Positions 1 to 11,471 of a DNA stretch of 64,000 nucleotides are shown piece after piece; position 1 is the first letter of the stretch, and every line of letters starts with the position of its first letter. Both the position numbers and the translations under genes were made by a program. Source of the DNA: Pezicula radicicola (lineage: Eukaryota; Ascomycota; Leotiomycetes; Helotiales; Dermateaceae); the NCBI GenBank assembly GCA_003008705.1, contig PDUO01000027.1, positions 128,425-192,424 on the forward strand, in the 5' to 3' direction. The notes beneath the pieces are model-generated. The model made no database searches. It saw nothing but the letters and a program-made list of their open reading frames with translations, and was not told where the DNA came from.

Positions 1-1194
1 GGCATCGTATTCTTGAAAAAGTGAAGTTTTGTGAAGAAACGCATACTTCGGCAGAGGGTGTATATACTTGAAGTGACTCTCAAGTGCTTTAGCCATCATG
101 TCCCTATGTGGGATTGTTGGCCTGCTCATATTAGTATGTAAAACCTCGGGAAATAATTTTTCTTACCCTGCGTTCAGCTGAGGTCTAGTTTGTCCACTGA
201 ATACCTACTTTGTAAGTATTTTCTTTGGCTGAGTGGCTCATTTCATCGAGTAACTCACTTGATCTGGGCTACTTTGGCCGAGTTGATCAAGGCCGAGCGT
301 GACACTGCTTCCCCCAGACGCCTGAGATACAGCTGGTCTATGATCGGAACCTCGATGTGGCGAAGATACCTTTAATGCAGATTTTGAAGCCGCTCTCTTC
401 GAGGGCACGTAGACACACTGTATGCCTTTTCCTTGACATCTGTGACATGCCGGACTCTGTCCATTGCAACGAGCCTTCAGCGAATGACAGGAGACGCATG
501 CTCTTCGTACACGGCAACGCTGTGGATTCGCTGGTGCGAGCTCAGAATTACCACTGATATCTGGTGATGGTTGTTTAAAGGAGCAGGAGAATCCTAATCG
601 ATCACAATTGCTACAAATTCCAAACTTGCCATCACAACGAACCTAACATGGGCCGTCAGAATTTTTCGCATCTATACTTACGCAGAGGGGACTAGACTTA
701 TACCTTGCGTGACCTGCACTGATCACAAGTTTTGTGCAGTCGCCAGTTTGGCCGAGACGGGACTGAGGTCATAATAGGAGGAGCTTCGGTTCAGAGCGGT
801 AGCAAATAAATGAAAGTTGGTAACTTGGGATACAGTACTCGGATTGGATCAATTACAAGTTGGGGTTTCCATTATGATCGTTGTAAGGCGATCATATGCT
901 GTTCTGTTTATTCAAATCTCTTAATTCTCATAGTGATAGTAGTGCCGTATGGTCCGGTTCATAAGAGATGGCAAGTGTCTGATCACGGGCGTCAACAGCA
1001 TCCATACCAGCTGTTCCATTGGCCTAAACGATAATTATGCCCCGCTAAGCCAAGTATCGAAAACGAAGCTCATGATGCACCTCAACTTACTGAGCACTCC
1101 TGAATATGGAACAATATCAACCCTACTCTCCTAAGTATACATTGCTACGCATTGCCCTACATTTGAATTTCACTATCGTGGTATAGTAGCAAAT
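1..1194. other. Intergenic region, no gene recognised
   Basis: No open frame here resembles a known protein or carries convincing splice signals. Positions 232-290 hold two or three degenerate units of the GTAACTCACTTGAT-type repeat that recurs in other intergenic stretches of the window. Confidence 0.5.
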
Positions 1195-1902
1195 ATGCCG
1201 CCACAATCGTCGATTGTGCCAACCCCATCAAACGATTCCAGCACTAGCACTAACATATTGACAAATGCCCCTATTCCTCCCGAGAAGAGAAAACGTGGCG
1301 ATAGAGAGGTGATACCCCAGAAGAAGGCTCGATTGGATACCCAAGGGAATGCGATTGGGAGTGAGCTGCACGAAGGGAAGCAAGAAGGGAGGAAGCCGAA
1401 TGCCATCGAGAAATGGAGCCAGAAGCTACCTGAATTGCACATCTATTCGGATGGAGAAGAATTACCTTCAGATGACGAAGCTGCTATTAGAGCGCCCCCA
1501 AAGTCAAAGCCAAAGCAAACGCGACGCCGTGAGACGCAGAGGACGAAGATGGAGGTTATCAAGTACTTTCTCTCGCACAAAGTCCGGTGCTACGACTTTC
1601 AGACTGACTCTATGGTATGGAAGAGGCCTACTCATGATGAGGTTGCAGATGCGTTTCCGCAACACAAGAAGGGAACTATTTCGAATTGGCTTAATCCGAA
1701 AAATTTGGACAAGATCTGTGCTCAAAAAGCTGATCAGAAGGGTGCTGGACGCTCTAAGTCAAAATCGACACACGCTCCTCCCCCTAGCGCATCTCCCCCT
1801 TCAAATCCTTCGGATCCTGCACCGGCTTCGTCGACCCAAGAGGGTACTGCAAATCTGCTGGAACAGTCCACTTTGAGTACACAAAGCGTGGAGCCCGCAT
1901 GA
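1195..1902 (+). CDS. Hypothetical protein with basic, HTH-like central region
   Basis: A 235-residue intronless frame opening with ATG. It is not a recognised family. The N-terminal third is Ser/Thr/Pro rich and holds basic clusters (PEKRKRGDRE, PQKKARLD) that look like nuclear localisation signals. Residues about 110-170 form a compact charged segment (start RRRETQRTKMEVIKYFLSHK, later AFPQHKKGTISNWL). This resembles the helix-turn-helix of CENP-B/Psq or homeodomain-like proteins, where the last helix reads like a recognition helix. The C-terminus is a Ser/Pro/Thr tail. A DNA-binding role is inference; relation to a transposase-derived protein is possible. No intron is needed and the stop follows the low-complexity tail. 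Confidence 0.55.
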   Translation: MPPQSSIVPTPSNDSSTSTNILTNAPIPPEKRKRGDREVIPQKKARLDTQGNAIGSELHEGKQEGRKPNAIEKWSQKLPELHIYSDGEELPSDDEAAIRAPPKSKPKQTRRRETQRTKMEVIKYFLSHKVRCYDFQTDSMVWKRPTHDEVADAFPQHKKGTISNWLNPKNLDKICAQKADQKGAGRSKSKSTHAPPPSASPPSNPSDPAPASSTQEGTANLLEQSTLSTQSVEPA

Positions 1903-2969
1903 TGGAGGATCACGGCCTCGCTCCGTCTAATCTGAGAACCAAGGTTTATCCTTATTCGAAAGCTCCCTTTCTCCCTTTCTACAAGTTTGAGAGGCCCCGG
2001 AGAATACCCAGCTCAGGTGCATGCAATTTACTAAGTGCATCTACTTGTTTGCCGCCTTCAATGAACCAATCTCTGTGCAGGGGTTGTGGGAGGTTCTATC
2101 CTGTATATGGGTTTGCTGGATTGACTAGACATTATTGTCGATGAAATTTTCCGTTTGAACCTACAGAACAGGACTTAGTTGGTTCTTTAATATCAAGAAA
2201 GCCATTAACAGTGTATTCATAATCTTGCTACAAGTCATGTTGAGCAATCTGACACTTTATCCTTCAACCTGATATCCGCGAGCATGAAGCTTTTGACGAG
2301 GCACCGTTGTATCGCTAGTCCCTGGTTTTGGACCAACTGACCGGGCAAGGAGGAATCGATGGGAAGGAATTCTTTCCTTTGCTTTGTTAGTTTCATTTCC
2401 TTGGGAATTGCCTGCATCTGGGGACTACTCAGCAGCAGCAATAGCAATCAGTAGTAAAGACAGAGAAACATCAGAAAGAAGAGGTGAAAAGAAAATGACT
2501 TGCCTCGGCCGCAACTATCTTTTACGGTGCTTATCCTTCGCATCACGAAACAACTGATTCCTTATTTGCATCTGCATAGAAACTGGAATATCGCCGGGAA
2601 TTCAAAGTTACTGCAAGGTCTATAACTACGACACCAAAATACAGTCACATAGGACTATAGTAACCCATTTAGTTTAAGTTAAGCAACTTAATTGATTTGG
2701 GTCATTCAGTTGAGAATTTAGAAGAAATGAATATTCCTAGAAGAAACCCTTTTTAAAGTTGCCAAAGATTTTGTCCATGTTTACGCTGTACTGAAGTACA
2801 AGGATGCAATTTATTTTCTGCTTTTGGTAGAATGTGTACCTGAATGCAGTCTCCACTCCAAGTTACCCCAAATGACAAGGATCTATGCATGTCTGTATTA
2901 CAAAGAAGTCGCTCTCGCTGATGAATGCCACATCTGCGGAGAAGGCTATTGTAGTTGCGGTGATCAACG
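1903..2969. other. Intergenic region, no gene recognised
   Basis: AT-rich. The short frames on both strands lack recognisable domains. Weak copies of the GTAACTCACTTGAT-like repeat lie near 2680-2715. Confidence 0.4.
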
Positions 2970-3856
2970 CTACAGAAAATGGATTTGTCTTCCAAGGAAA
3001 GGATCATCCACCACCCAAGCTGATTGCCTGCCACGCACTGCTGGAAGATCACGCCTGCCTTTGAAAGTCGTCTTAGCCTCCCTTAGAAGCTCAACAGCAA
3101 ATCCGTCTACTTGATCTAATATATCCTCGAGAACGAGCCTTGCCTTGACGGTCTGCGTTTCATCGACATAAATGTATGGGAAGTCTTTCATGAAGTAGAA
3201 ATAATCTATCACGCAGCTTTGGACCATTGTCGTTCGGACTCTATGACCAGCAGGCAGCCTGAATGCGAGTTTAAAATGGCTAACATCAAGCTGGTACTTG
3301 ATTTCTTTGAGTAAGTCGTTTAGACGTTGGAAGATTGATGTCAGGGATCCAATGACGTCGACTTTGTCTGCCAGGATGACGAAGTCAAGATAGAACTCGA
3401 ATTCTTTCTTCTTGGCGGAAGCATCTATTCACTATATTAGCCATCACAATGTCTCCAGCGATTGCAAAGGATGAGCGAATTACCGTCAACATCTGCAGGC
3501 GCGCCGTAAACCACCTTTCCAGTATAAATAAACTGGATCAGGGCTTCAACTGTTATTGCTTTGTCGTCCACCAGTATCATTTCTTGCGCGGTAGTTTCTT
3601 GGAACCCCCCATTGAAGGCGCAATCGAAGAATTTCGAGGCTTGGCATAGCAGGTTCTTTGAGACTTCGAAAGTGACTTTGTCAACATCGCCGACGTGGAG
3701 CTTTACTTTGGGACCGCTGAAGAGACCGAGTTGCCTTCATGATTGTCAGCAAACCGTAGCCTATTTCAAACTGCAAAAAACAGGAGAACTGTGAAGTGCT
3801 TACTTGTTGAATTCTCCAGTGGGTAGATTCGCCACAAGCTCTTGCTTGTTTGCCAT
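2970..3856 (-). CDS. BTB/POZ domain protein (copy 1 of 3)
   Basis: Three exons on the minus strand (3804-3856, 3484-3734, 2970-3424) join to a 252-residue protein beginning MANKQELVANLPTGEF. Exon 2 encodes the BTB core: VKLHVGDVDKVTFEVSKNLL, then CQASKFFDCAFNGGFQE and FIYTGKV, which match the family's H-x-x-x-L/SxFF/YTG pattern. Exon 3 is an alpha-helical C-terminal part (FEFYLDFVILADKVDV). Family members often act as dimerising adaptors for Cullin-3 ligases or transcription; which applies here is unknown. The same three-exon plan and intron phases occur in the two BTB genes at 33.0 and 34.5 kb, so these are paralogues. Both introns have GT..AG ends and total length is a multiple of three. 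Confidence 0.85.
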
Positions 3857-4470
3857 ATTGACTGTTTCAAATCAGTATGGGACAGTTAAGCTCGGTTATT
3901 GTTATCGAGACGCAGGCTCGACTTACACTTGGTCTCAATATGGAGGATTGTTGTGTTTGAAGGCAGTGAAGTTGAGGCTGGTGAACGCGAGGTTCAAAAG
4001 GCGCAAGGTTGGTGATTTGAATACAAGACTACCACAGTTATTAAGCGAGGTACTTTGCCATAAATTCACTGGAGGATGCCAGAGCAGGACATCGTCTGTT
4101 CTGCAATACCCTTATTGGTTAGCGCAATACGTAGATACCTTTTGTGATTCGGCATGACACTTTGATCTCCAAAGCACAGCTCGATTCATGATTCTTCATG
4201 TAGAGATCATGTTTTGACCTGACGTTTTGTAGCTGCTTTCAGGAACCTTTTGCTAATTTTTTTTAATTTTTTTTTTGTTTACGGTATGCTGCGAGTAAAA
4301 TCAAGAACATATTAAGGAACATATTAAGGGAGAATGAAATATCAAGAGTATGCTGACTTGTCAGCAAGGGCGGAGTGGTCACAGAAGCAATTGGGCACTG
4401 GCTCGTGAAAGAAACCTATTACATGGGTAAAGTTTTTTTTCTGCAGAGGTTTAAGAACCCCAAAGACTTG
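3857..4470. other. Intergenic region between BTB gene and SKI2
   Basis: About 600 bases separating two minus-strand genes. It holds the promoter of the BTB gene and the 3' side of SKI2. A T-rich run lies near 4256-4280. No gene seen. Confidence 0.5.
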
Positions 4471-7400
4471 CTACATATACAAGCTAGCAACAGCAGTGAT
4501 GTCTCGCTTAATCATCTCCTGACAAGTCTGCATCTTCGTAAACAGCTCTGGATCGCCAATAATCCTGGCCGCATTCTTAACCTCTCTGCACGTCTCATCT
4601 AGCCTCGTAATGACCCTAACAATCGTTCCCTCAAGGACATCCGTCAGATTAGTGATGTTCTTAAAACTCATGCCTCTAGCCCACTCATAAACGACCTCCA
4701 TTAAGCCAAATCTTGGACGGGAGACAAAATCGTTGGAGTCATCCGAAGACAAGATGACTTGGTGATAGGTTTGACGCTCGTTGACCTTCTCGGATATCTC
4801 GATGATAGTTTTCATACCACGTTCGAGATTGAGGGTAAGATTGGGGACTATATCGGTCTTTTCTTGGAAGACAAAAGCTGAGAGGAGGGCGACTATCTCA
4901 GCGGGCTCATAGGATGCAAGGACGTTGTCGAGGATCAATTCAGTAAGCACCAGCTCATCCGCAGAGTGGATCTCGCAGGCTACTTTGCCTTTCAGTTGCA
5001 CGCGAGAACTATCGTCAATGAAGTCGAGATCTTTAAGGACTTGAATACGTTGCTCGTAATCCGGTAGGAGTTGCAGGTTTTGATCGGACATCAGTTGACG
5101 CAGTTGAGATATGTTCTCTTTAATTATCCACTCGTCGTGGCGCATAGCGAACTATTAAAGTCAGTTGTATCAAGGATTAGGTTGGATATTTTAAAACTCA
5201 CATGCTTCAAAAACTGTGGACAACCAAGACATTTACATGTCTGCGAGCTTGCTGCCTCTTGAGCTCTCTTCACGAGCATTTCTCTTAATTGCATCTCCTT
5301 AATTCGCGACCAGTCCAGCTCATTCCAAAGATCAGCCTCCCAATTGCTGCAGATTCTGTGAAGCTCATTTATGGCTGCCTTATAGCCATCGCCGCCCTCA
5401 AATACCTCGGGTATTACACCTTTCACAGTTGTCTGTGTAACGCATTCAAGGTCACCTAGTGGGACGTACAGCGTCTTCACTGAGATGTGTTTCTTGAACT
5501 CTGGAAGTTTGGTGAACATTTTGCGGTACTTTGGTAAGTATGGCAACAAGTCTGTTGAGTTTCTCTGGTCTCTGCGAGTCCGGATCTCAAGAACATGCAG
5601 CGTAGGCGCTGTTCCACTTGTGGCTCCCTCACGGAGCAGGATACCTGGTGTTCGAACGCCCTCCTTGTTGAAGACGACTAGTTTACCTTTGGCGAACATT
5701 CTACGGCCCACGGGAGTGGACAGCAGACCGAGGTGAAGATCAACCGTCATCTGCTTGAAGTTCTGAGCGGATTGATGACATAACTCGAGGTCTATATCGC
5801 AGGTGGCGCAAGGTTCCCGCTTAATCTTTGCTAGATCGGCCTCCGATATCTTTATTGACTTCTCATGCTCTGGTAGCAATTGTTGTGTAGCATGTTCGCT
5901 GAAACTCCTCTTGATCATTTCTTCAATTTTCAGAGCTTCCACGCGGAGAAGATTAAGTATCATGTTGGAAGTCAATCTGAATTGGGAGCGGAGTTTGGAA
6001 GGCTCTCCTAGAATCATTTGCCGCAATTCTGTGACTGGAGGAGCTTCTCCCCCACCAGGCGTAACAATTATTACTGAACCAACTGTATCCAAACCTCGAC
6101 GACCTGCTCTTCCAGCCATTTGAGTGTATTCTCCAGGTAGTAAATTTCTGAAAGACTGTCCATCGTGCTTGCGGTAACCAGAGAAGACGACAGTGCGGGT
6201 TGGCAAGTTTAATCCCATGGCGAATGTTTCCGTAGCAAATAGGACTTTGACTAGAGTCTGGGCAAAGAGCATCTCGACCACTTCTTTGACGATAGGTAGC
6301 AATCCACCGTGATGTACTGCAATACCTCGACCAAGTAGATCCCGAAGGCGAACAATCTGCGGCAAAACTCGGTCCTCAGGCTTGAGTCGTGCAATGGATT
6401 TCTCAATGGTCATATGGATAGCACTCTTCTCAGCCGCTGTACAAAAGTCCTGATTGGTAAGAGCGTTCGCATTCTCTTCGCAACGCTTTTTGGAGAAAAC
6501 GAAGATACAAGCTGGTAGCAGGGTCTCTTTCTTGAGGAACTGCACAAGGTGAACCCAAAGGGTCTTGTCTTGAGCAGCTGACGTTCGACCACCTTGTCTA
6601 CCACCTCGTTGGCCCATATGTCCAGGTGCATGACTTGCTCGAGGAGGCCCACCACGACCTCTTTGTGGGGCGCCTCCTCGCTGGCCGCCACCTCTCTGTT
6701 GACCTCCGCGTTGAGGCTGGCCTCTTCCTCCTCGTCCATTCCCACCACCCCGACCTCCTGTAGACGCTTCAGGTGCTGGGAGGGGTTTAACTTTATCCCT
6801 GCCACTTAGTACATCATTTGCAGTCTTCCAACCCTTTTCAATGAACTTTTTGTCAGAATCCACAATTTTATGAATGCCTTTGTCCGCCCATAAATAATGC
6901 TCTAATGGTACCGGTCTCTTCGGTGTAGAAATAACATAGATATCCTTCTTTTTCGTTCGTCCCACCCAAGATGCGAATTCGTATGTGTTTGGTACCGTAG
7001 CAGATAGTAAAATCAAAGTAACATGCTCGGGCAACATGATGATGACCTCTTCCCATACAACGCCTCGTTCTAAATCGTTAACGTAATGGACTTCGTCGAA
7101 AATTACAAACTCCACATCTCTAATTAGATCTGCTCCTCTATAAAGCATACTTCGTAGAATCTCAGTTGTCATGATCAAACAACTTGCCTCGGGCGCAATC
7201 TGTACATCTCCAGTGAGAATACCGACTTCATCAAAGACTTCTCGAAAGTCTCGGAACTTCTGGTTACTTAATGCCTTGATCGGTGAAGTGTAGATGGCCT
7301 TCGTCATATGCTTCGCTGCCAGAGCTATTGCATATTCTGCTACAACTGTCTTTCCAGCAGAAGTGTGCGCCGCCACGAATACCGAATCACCGTTTTCGAG

Positions 7401-8429
7401 ATGATAGACCGCCTCCTTCTGGAAGGTGTCCAGTTCGAAGGGCCATTCTCGAGCCATGTCCGGAACCAGTTCGCGAAAGTTAGTAATCTCTCTTTTGACA
7501 TCAACCATATGCGCCCATTCTCTCCCTCCTCGTTTCGCACTCGATGCTGCAAGATTACCACGCGGTTCTAACGCCGGGAACTCAACGGGCAACATAGAGT
7601 CAAGATCATCCTCCCCATCATCTTCAGATGTATCACCAGAGCCTTCTCCGCCATTTACTCCATTCTCCTTGGTGTTCTCCGACGGCTCATCTTCTGGATC
7701 CTCCTCCAAGACATCCTCAATATCCTGAGCATCCTTCTCGTCAACATCAGGCTTCTTTTCTAAGAATTTAAGCCCTCTGCTGAGTCCTGGCGCAACCTCT
7801 AATAGTCCACCTTCGCCACTGAAATTTATGACCCTCTCGAGCTTCGACGTGCCACTGACTGCCGTAGTCTCATTCTTTATAGCTTGTTCTTCTAACGCCG
7901 CTGCAGCCTCTACACCCTCTAAACCTCCTGGTGCAAATGGAAAGAACCCCGCAGCCCCTCGAACAAAATCCGCCCTGTTTGCTGGCTTTCGGAGGAAGGA
8001 TGTGGAATTCTTGGCCGTTGCGCTGTTGGCAGGGACTGTGACTTCGCGATACCCTGTAACTCGTCCCTCGAGTCCTTCTCTCGTAAAGCGTGTTATTGTG
8101 CGTGTCTGTGTTGGCGCAAGCTTGAAGAGGCTGGTGTAGTCTACGGGAGCATCCCACCGCCTGGTACGTATCTGTTAGTCTTTGCCTTCCGCTGGGAATC
8201 TGGAAGGAACTTACTGTTGGAGTTTATTGAGCCATTCTATAGAGAAAGACGTTGACGGAGTCAGGTACTTTTGCTCCAACTCATGCTTGAGATCCTCCTG
8301 GTCCTGCTTCACACGTTTGCGGGGCCGTTGCTCGTCCAGAATGCTGTCAATCCAATCGTCATCAGCGCTGCTTATGGCTTGTGCTTCGAGATGGACTCTC
8401 TCCAGCGCACTTATGAGGCTGTCTGCCAT
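4471..8429 (-). CDS. SKI2: Ski2-like DExH-box RNA helicase (SKI complex)
   Basis: Three exons (8215-8429, 5202-8160, 4471-5151) give 1284 residues, close to yeast Ski2. Ski2 is the helicase of the cytoplasmic SKI complex, which feeds RNA into the exosome for 3'-5' decay and non-stop decay. Visible motifs: Walker A AAHTSAGKT (about residue 335), DEVH box (about 427), SATVPN (motif III), and QMAGRAGRRGLD (motif VI, about 753). A DSHCT-type helical C-terminus follows (exon 3, LTELILDNVLASYEPAEIVA). The N-terminus MADSLISALERVHLEAQAIS is acidic and helical. An RGG-rich insert of about 60 residues (about 540-600) sits between the two RecA lobes. The introns are 54 and 50 bases with GT..AG ends. 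Mtr4 is the nearest alternative, but the long N-terminus favours Ski2. Confidence 0.95.
6585..6755 (-). other. RGG/GR-rich insert within SKI2
   Basis: About 57 codons of near-continuous Gly/Arg/Gln (patterns GGRGGGNGRGG, QRGGQQRGG, GQRGGRQGG) lie between the DExH lobe and motif IV of the SKI2 protein. RGG tracts typically bind RNA and are arginine-methylated; that this one does so is inference. Codon usage is repetitive, so it could vary in length between strains. Confidence 0.8.
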
Positions 8430-9647
8430 TACTGAGCCGCACAGTTCTGCTCAGCTCTTGAGAGTTGTCTAAGTGTAAGGCTGTTAGAAATTCGAGATGT
8501 GTATTTTGTAGCGTCATCGAAAATACGCGAATGCTCCTCATTTCTACCCCACCATTTTTTGTGCTTTACGAAGTAGGGTACAAACAATTGTCAAAGATTT
8601 ACTTGTACCTTATTCACATTTAAATTATAGCACAGGAACTCAACAAATCGATTTATTACATACTAAACTTCCTAGGGTTTAGCTCTAAGAACGACAACTA
8701 CCTAAGGTAGGTAGGTACAATTAAGTCTCAAGTCGAGAAATAAATATCTTGGCCTTCAAGCTACTCGCTTCAGCTGCAATATCTTCATTTGGTTTACTAA
8801 GTGACCCTATATAATTACTTAAGGAACGTTAGTATACTAAGGATTTTAATGCTAGAGAATCCTTAGAAGACAGGAGTATTAATTATAAGTTCGTAGTGTA
8901 TTACTACTTAGATTTTAAATTTCTGTTCCTTAGACGAAGAAACTAACTATAATAGATAAGTTAGTAGGCAAAGGTGCAAGTCTTTATGAAAATAAACCAC
9001 CTTTGGGAACGAGCTTAGTTGTGGGTAAAGAGTGTTGTTACGTAAGAATAGATTAAGTTGATCAAGTTCAGTATTTAAGTTAAGTCAATTACTTGCTTCA
9101 TGTCAGTTACTCAACTGAAGTCAGTCCGGTGTCTCTATGCCCAGGCAATACTTTAGCTTCTAGATACAAGAGTTTTGCCTGTCTACGTGATATTATATAC
9201 TTTCTCGGATTTCAGTAGAACAATTGCCAATACTATTAACGCATCTTATCATATCTACCATCACGAACATTGTGTCTGTAGAATTGGGGAGAACAAGGCG
9301 ATTGATATTTGGTAGTGCAATAGAAGCACCTCTTGAGAGCCCGAGATCGATTAATTCACCATTCACCTAATATGTAACCCGAGCAAGCTTAGTCCACCAG
9401 AGACATTGACCCAGGGCCACTTGCTACTCCCCAATTTCCTCCGCCTTTGAATTCCCCCAATTCTTGTAGTCTTCCAGGACTGGAAAGCAGAAGTTGTTCA
9501 TGATCCATACAAATAATACATTTCTCAGCGTTCCCGCTTGTGGTAAAAGTATTGAGTATCATCCACAAACGATCAAGACGCCAAAAACTAATCCATCGCC
9601 ATTCACCAACCGCATATTATTTCTCCCCATAGCCCTGAAGCAAATCT
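8430..9647. other. Intergenic region, AT-rich with dispersed repeat motifs
   Basis: About 1.2 kb of AT-rich sequence with no gene recognised. It contains a CCTAAGGTAGGTAGGTA-type motif (8701-8717), also found inverted at 22371-22387. Degenerate units of the GTAACTCACTTGAT repeat lie at 9050-9125. Confidence 0.45.
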
Positions 9648-10106
9648 CTAAGGAGGAAGAGGCCATACTCGTAGTAGTTTATGACCGACGCGCTTAAACT
9701 TCTCTGGGTCAATGCCGTGACGAGAAGCAACTGCCTCAAGCTTGCGGTCTTTTCCGGGATTTACTACCTCACGCACCTGTTTGTGATGAGGTGCGCCGCA
9801 CAGGAAAGCAGCTACTCTGTAGAACGCCCATCTCGAAGTGAATTTGGCGAGCATATAGGCGTAGACGAAGATGTGGAAAGTAGTAAAGGGCGGCAACTCC
9901 CCAACGGGAAAACCATCATTTTCTGCTCGGATGATGGTGAAGAAGACATCTGAGGTTTCGCTCAACTTCAATAATGGTGTCGGTGCTGTCTGGACTTCCT
10001 CAAGTTCCTCCTCTAGTCGGGCTCGATGCCAGGAGGCTGGTGCTTGCCGCGCGAGGCCTAGCATTCCATGCCACCGTCGAAGAAGCGCGTTACCGAATGG
10101 ACGCAT
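9648..10106 (-). CDS. Conserved small fungal protein of unknown function
   Basis: A single-exon frame of 152 residues starting MRPFGNALLRRWHGMLGL. The start is very basic and amphipathic, like a mitochondrial presequence. The middle has KLSETSDVFFTIIRAENDGF followed by a hydrophobic segment (HIFVYAYMLAKFTSRWAFY). The C-terminus is basic (DPEKFKRVGHKLLRVWPLPP). I recall similarly built short proteins as conserved hypotheticals across Pezizomycotina, but no biochemical role is known to me. Mitochondrial or membrane location is inference from composition. The reverse strand also has open frames here, but only this strand gives an ATG-to-stop frame with this pattern. Confidence 0.7.
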   Translation of the reverse strand: MRPFGNALLRRWHGMLGLARQAPASWHRARLEEELEEVQTAPTPLLKLSETSDVFFTIIRAENDGFPVGELPPFTTFHIFVYAYMLAKFTSRWAFYRVAAFLCGAPHHKQVREVVNPGKDRKLEAVASRHGIDPEKFKRVGHKLLRVWPLPP

Positions 10107-10562
10107 TTTCGTTTAGTAATTGGCCGAGGTGCGTTGTTTTGTTTTTTTTCGAATGTTCTTACGCAGCGCCGATTTGTGGTAGGTCAATGATTGATTGCAA
10201 AAGATGGTGGAAGAAATGACAGGATATGTTGGTTGTAGAAGGAGCTGATTGGAGAAGTTGATTGACTGGAGATGTGGAATGATTGAAGGAGTTGGTTGCT
10301 CTGCTCCATAAAAGCCTCTATTTAACCTCGTTCGAATTAGTTCCTACACTAGTAAGTAAATGGTGAATTGGACTGGGCGCGGGGATTTGTTTTCTGAGAG
10401 GAGTTTCATACCCTAATTCACTCCTAAGCCGCTTTCTTGAAGTAATGTGATTGGTCAATTGATTGATACTGAAAATACAACAAGGAATTGATGCTCTAGG
10501 GAAATTTGAGGTGTACCTAACAACTCCATCAATTTCACAAATCCTTTGCTGAATAGTGCTCA

Positions 10563-10672
10563 TATCAGTTGAGTTACTAAGTGGACTGAGTTATGAAGTT
10601 AAGCGAGGTACTTAAATTGAGTTAGTTACTGAACTTAATGAACTACCCAAGCCAAATAAGTTACCTGAAACA
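10563..10672. repeat. Degenerate GTAACTCACTTGAT-type minisatellite block
   Basis: Successive degenerate units such as GTTGAGTTACTAAGTGGAC, TGAGTTAGTTACTGAACTT and ACCCAAGCCAAATAAGTTAC. Same family as the large array at 53.3 kb but more diverged. Confidence 0.55.
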
Positions 10673-10967
10673 AGCAAGATACTGGAAATAGATCAATGAG
10701 TCAATCAAATCAATAAATAAACTACACAAATACTCGCTAGGAAAAAATTTGAAGTTGGGACACTGAAGTCCATATGGTCTATCCTGAAAATCATATGCCA
10801 AAAACAAGCAAAATTCAACTGCTAAAACTTCTCGAGTATATTTATACACTAGTTCTAAATTACGGCACAGAATTTTAGGTATTTCTAGTGATATATGATA
10901 GTGACTTAAACTGTTCGGAAACATACTGCACTCTCCTTTTTATGTTCCTTGACATTCGTTTGTTTCG

Positions 10968-11322
10968 TGTCATAATTTCAATATCCCTTAGCGAGAGAGG
11001 CCACATGAGGCCAGAAAGCAAACGTTCGCGTAGTTAGTCGTGCATAGATCCGCGAACAAACTTGGGTTCCGCGCAGTTCTGTAAGTCACTTGATTTCAAA
11101 CAGAGACTTGTTTTACATTAAGGCTGGTCAGAAAGCCTTTGATTTCTGCTTTCTTTGATGTCTTAATTTCAAATCTCCCAGCAAGAAAGGCCACATGAGC
11201 GTAGAAGCATGCAAGCATTCGTAGTCATGCATGGAACCGTGCCCAAACAGCTCTCCAAACAGCTTTGATAAGCCGCTTGATATGGCACAAAGAGACTCCC
11301 TTATATTAAGGCTGGCCAGAAA
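10968..11322. repeat. Two direct copies of a ~165-bp sequence upstream of the kinase-HAD-UPRTase gene
   Basis: Copy A (10968-11135) and copy B (11159-11322) are direct repeats spaced about 191 bases. Shared anchors in the same order are a TTAATTTCAA-like start, GGCCACATGAG, CGTAGT/TAGTC..TGCAT, a central CCGCGAAC/CCGTGCCC..CAAAC segment, CACTTGAT/CGCTTGAT, AGAGACT, and ATTAAGGCTGG(T/C)CAGAAA. Copy B ends about 150 bases before the chosen start codon, so both lie in the likely promoter or 5' leader. Confidence 0.7.
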
Positions 11323-11471
11323 TTGTGAGTAGAAGTAGTTGAGCTGATATTCCATCTCACCTTGCACCTCCCGTATTTGTCATCGGAACATCTCATCAAT
11401 TATTGAATTGCCTTTCAATATTCTCATATCCACCGATCCCAAGAAAGTTTCATCATACCAACTACGACAAC

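Noticed and set aside
6594..6809. Open frames on the plus strand opposite the SKI2 RGG tract
   Set aside because: Low-complexity shadow of the GR-rich coding strand.
11403..11471. N-terminal extension of the kinase-HAD-UPRTase frame
   Set aside because: Composition is leader-like and the start at 11472 is better placed before the P-loop domain; the extension cannot be excluded.
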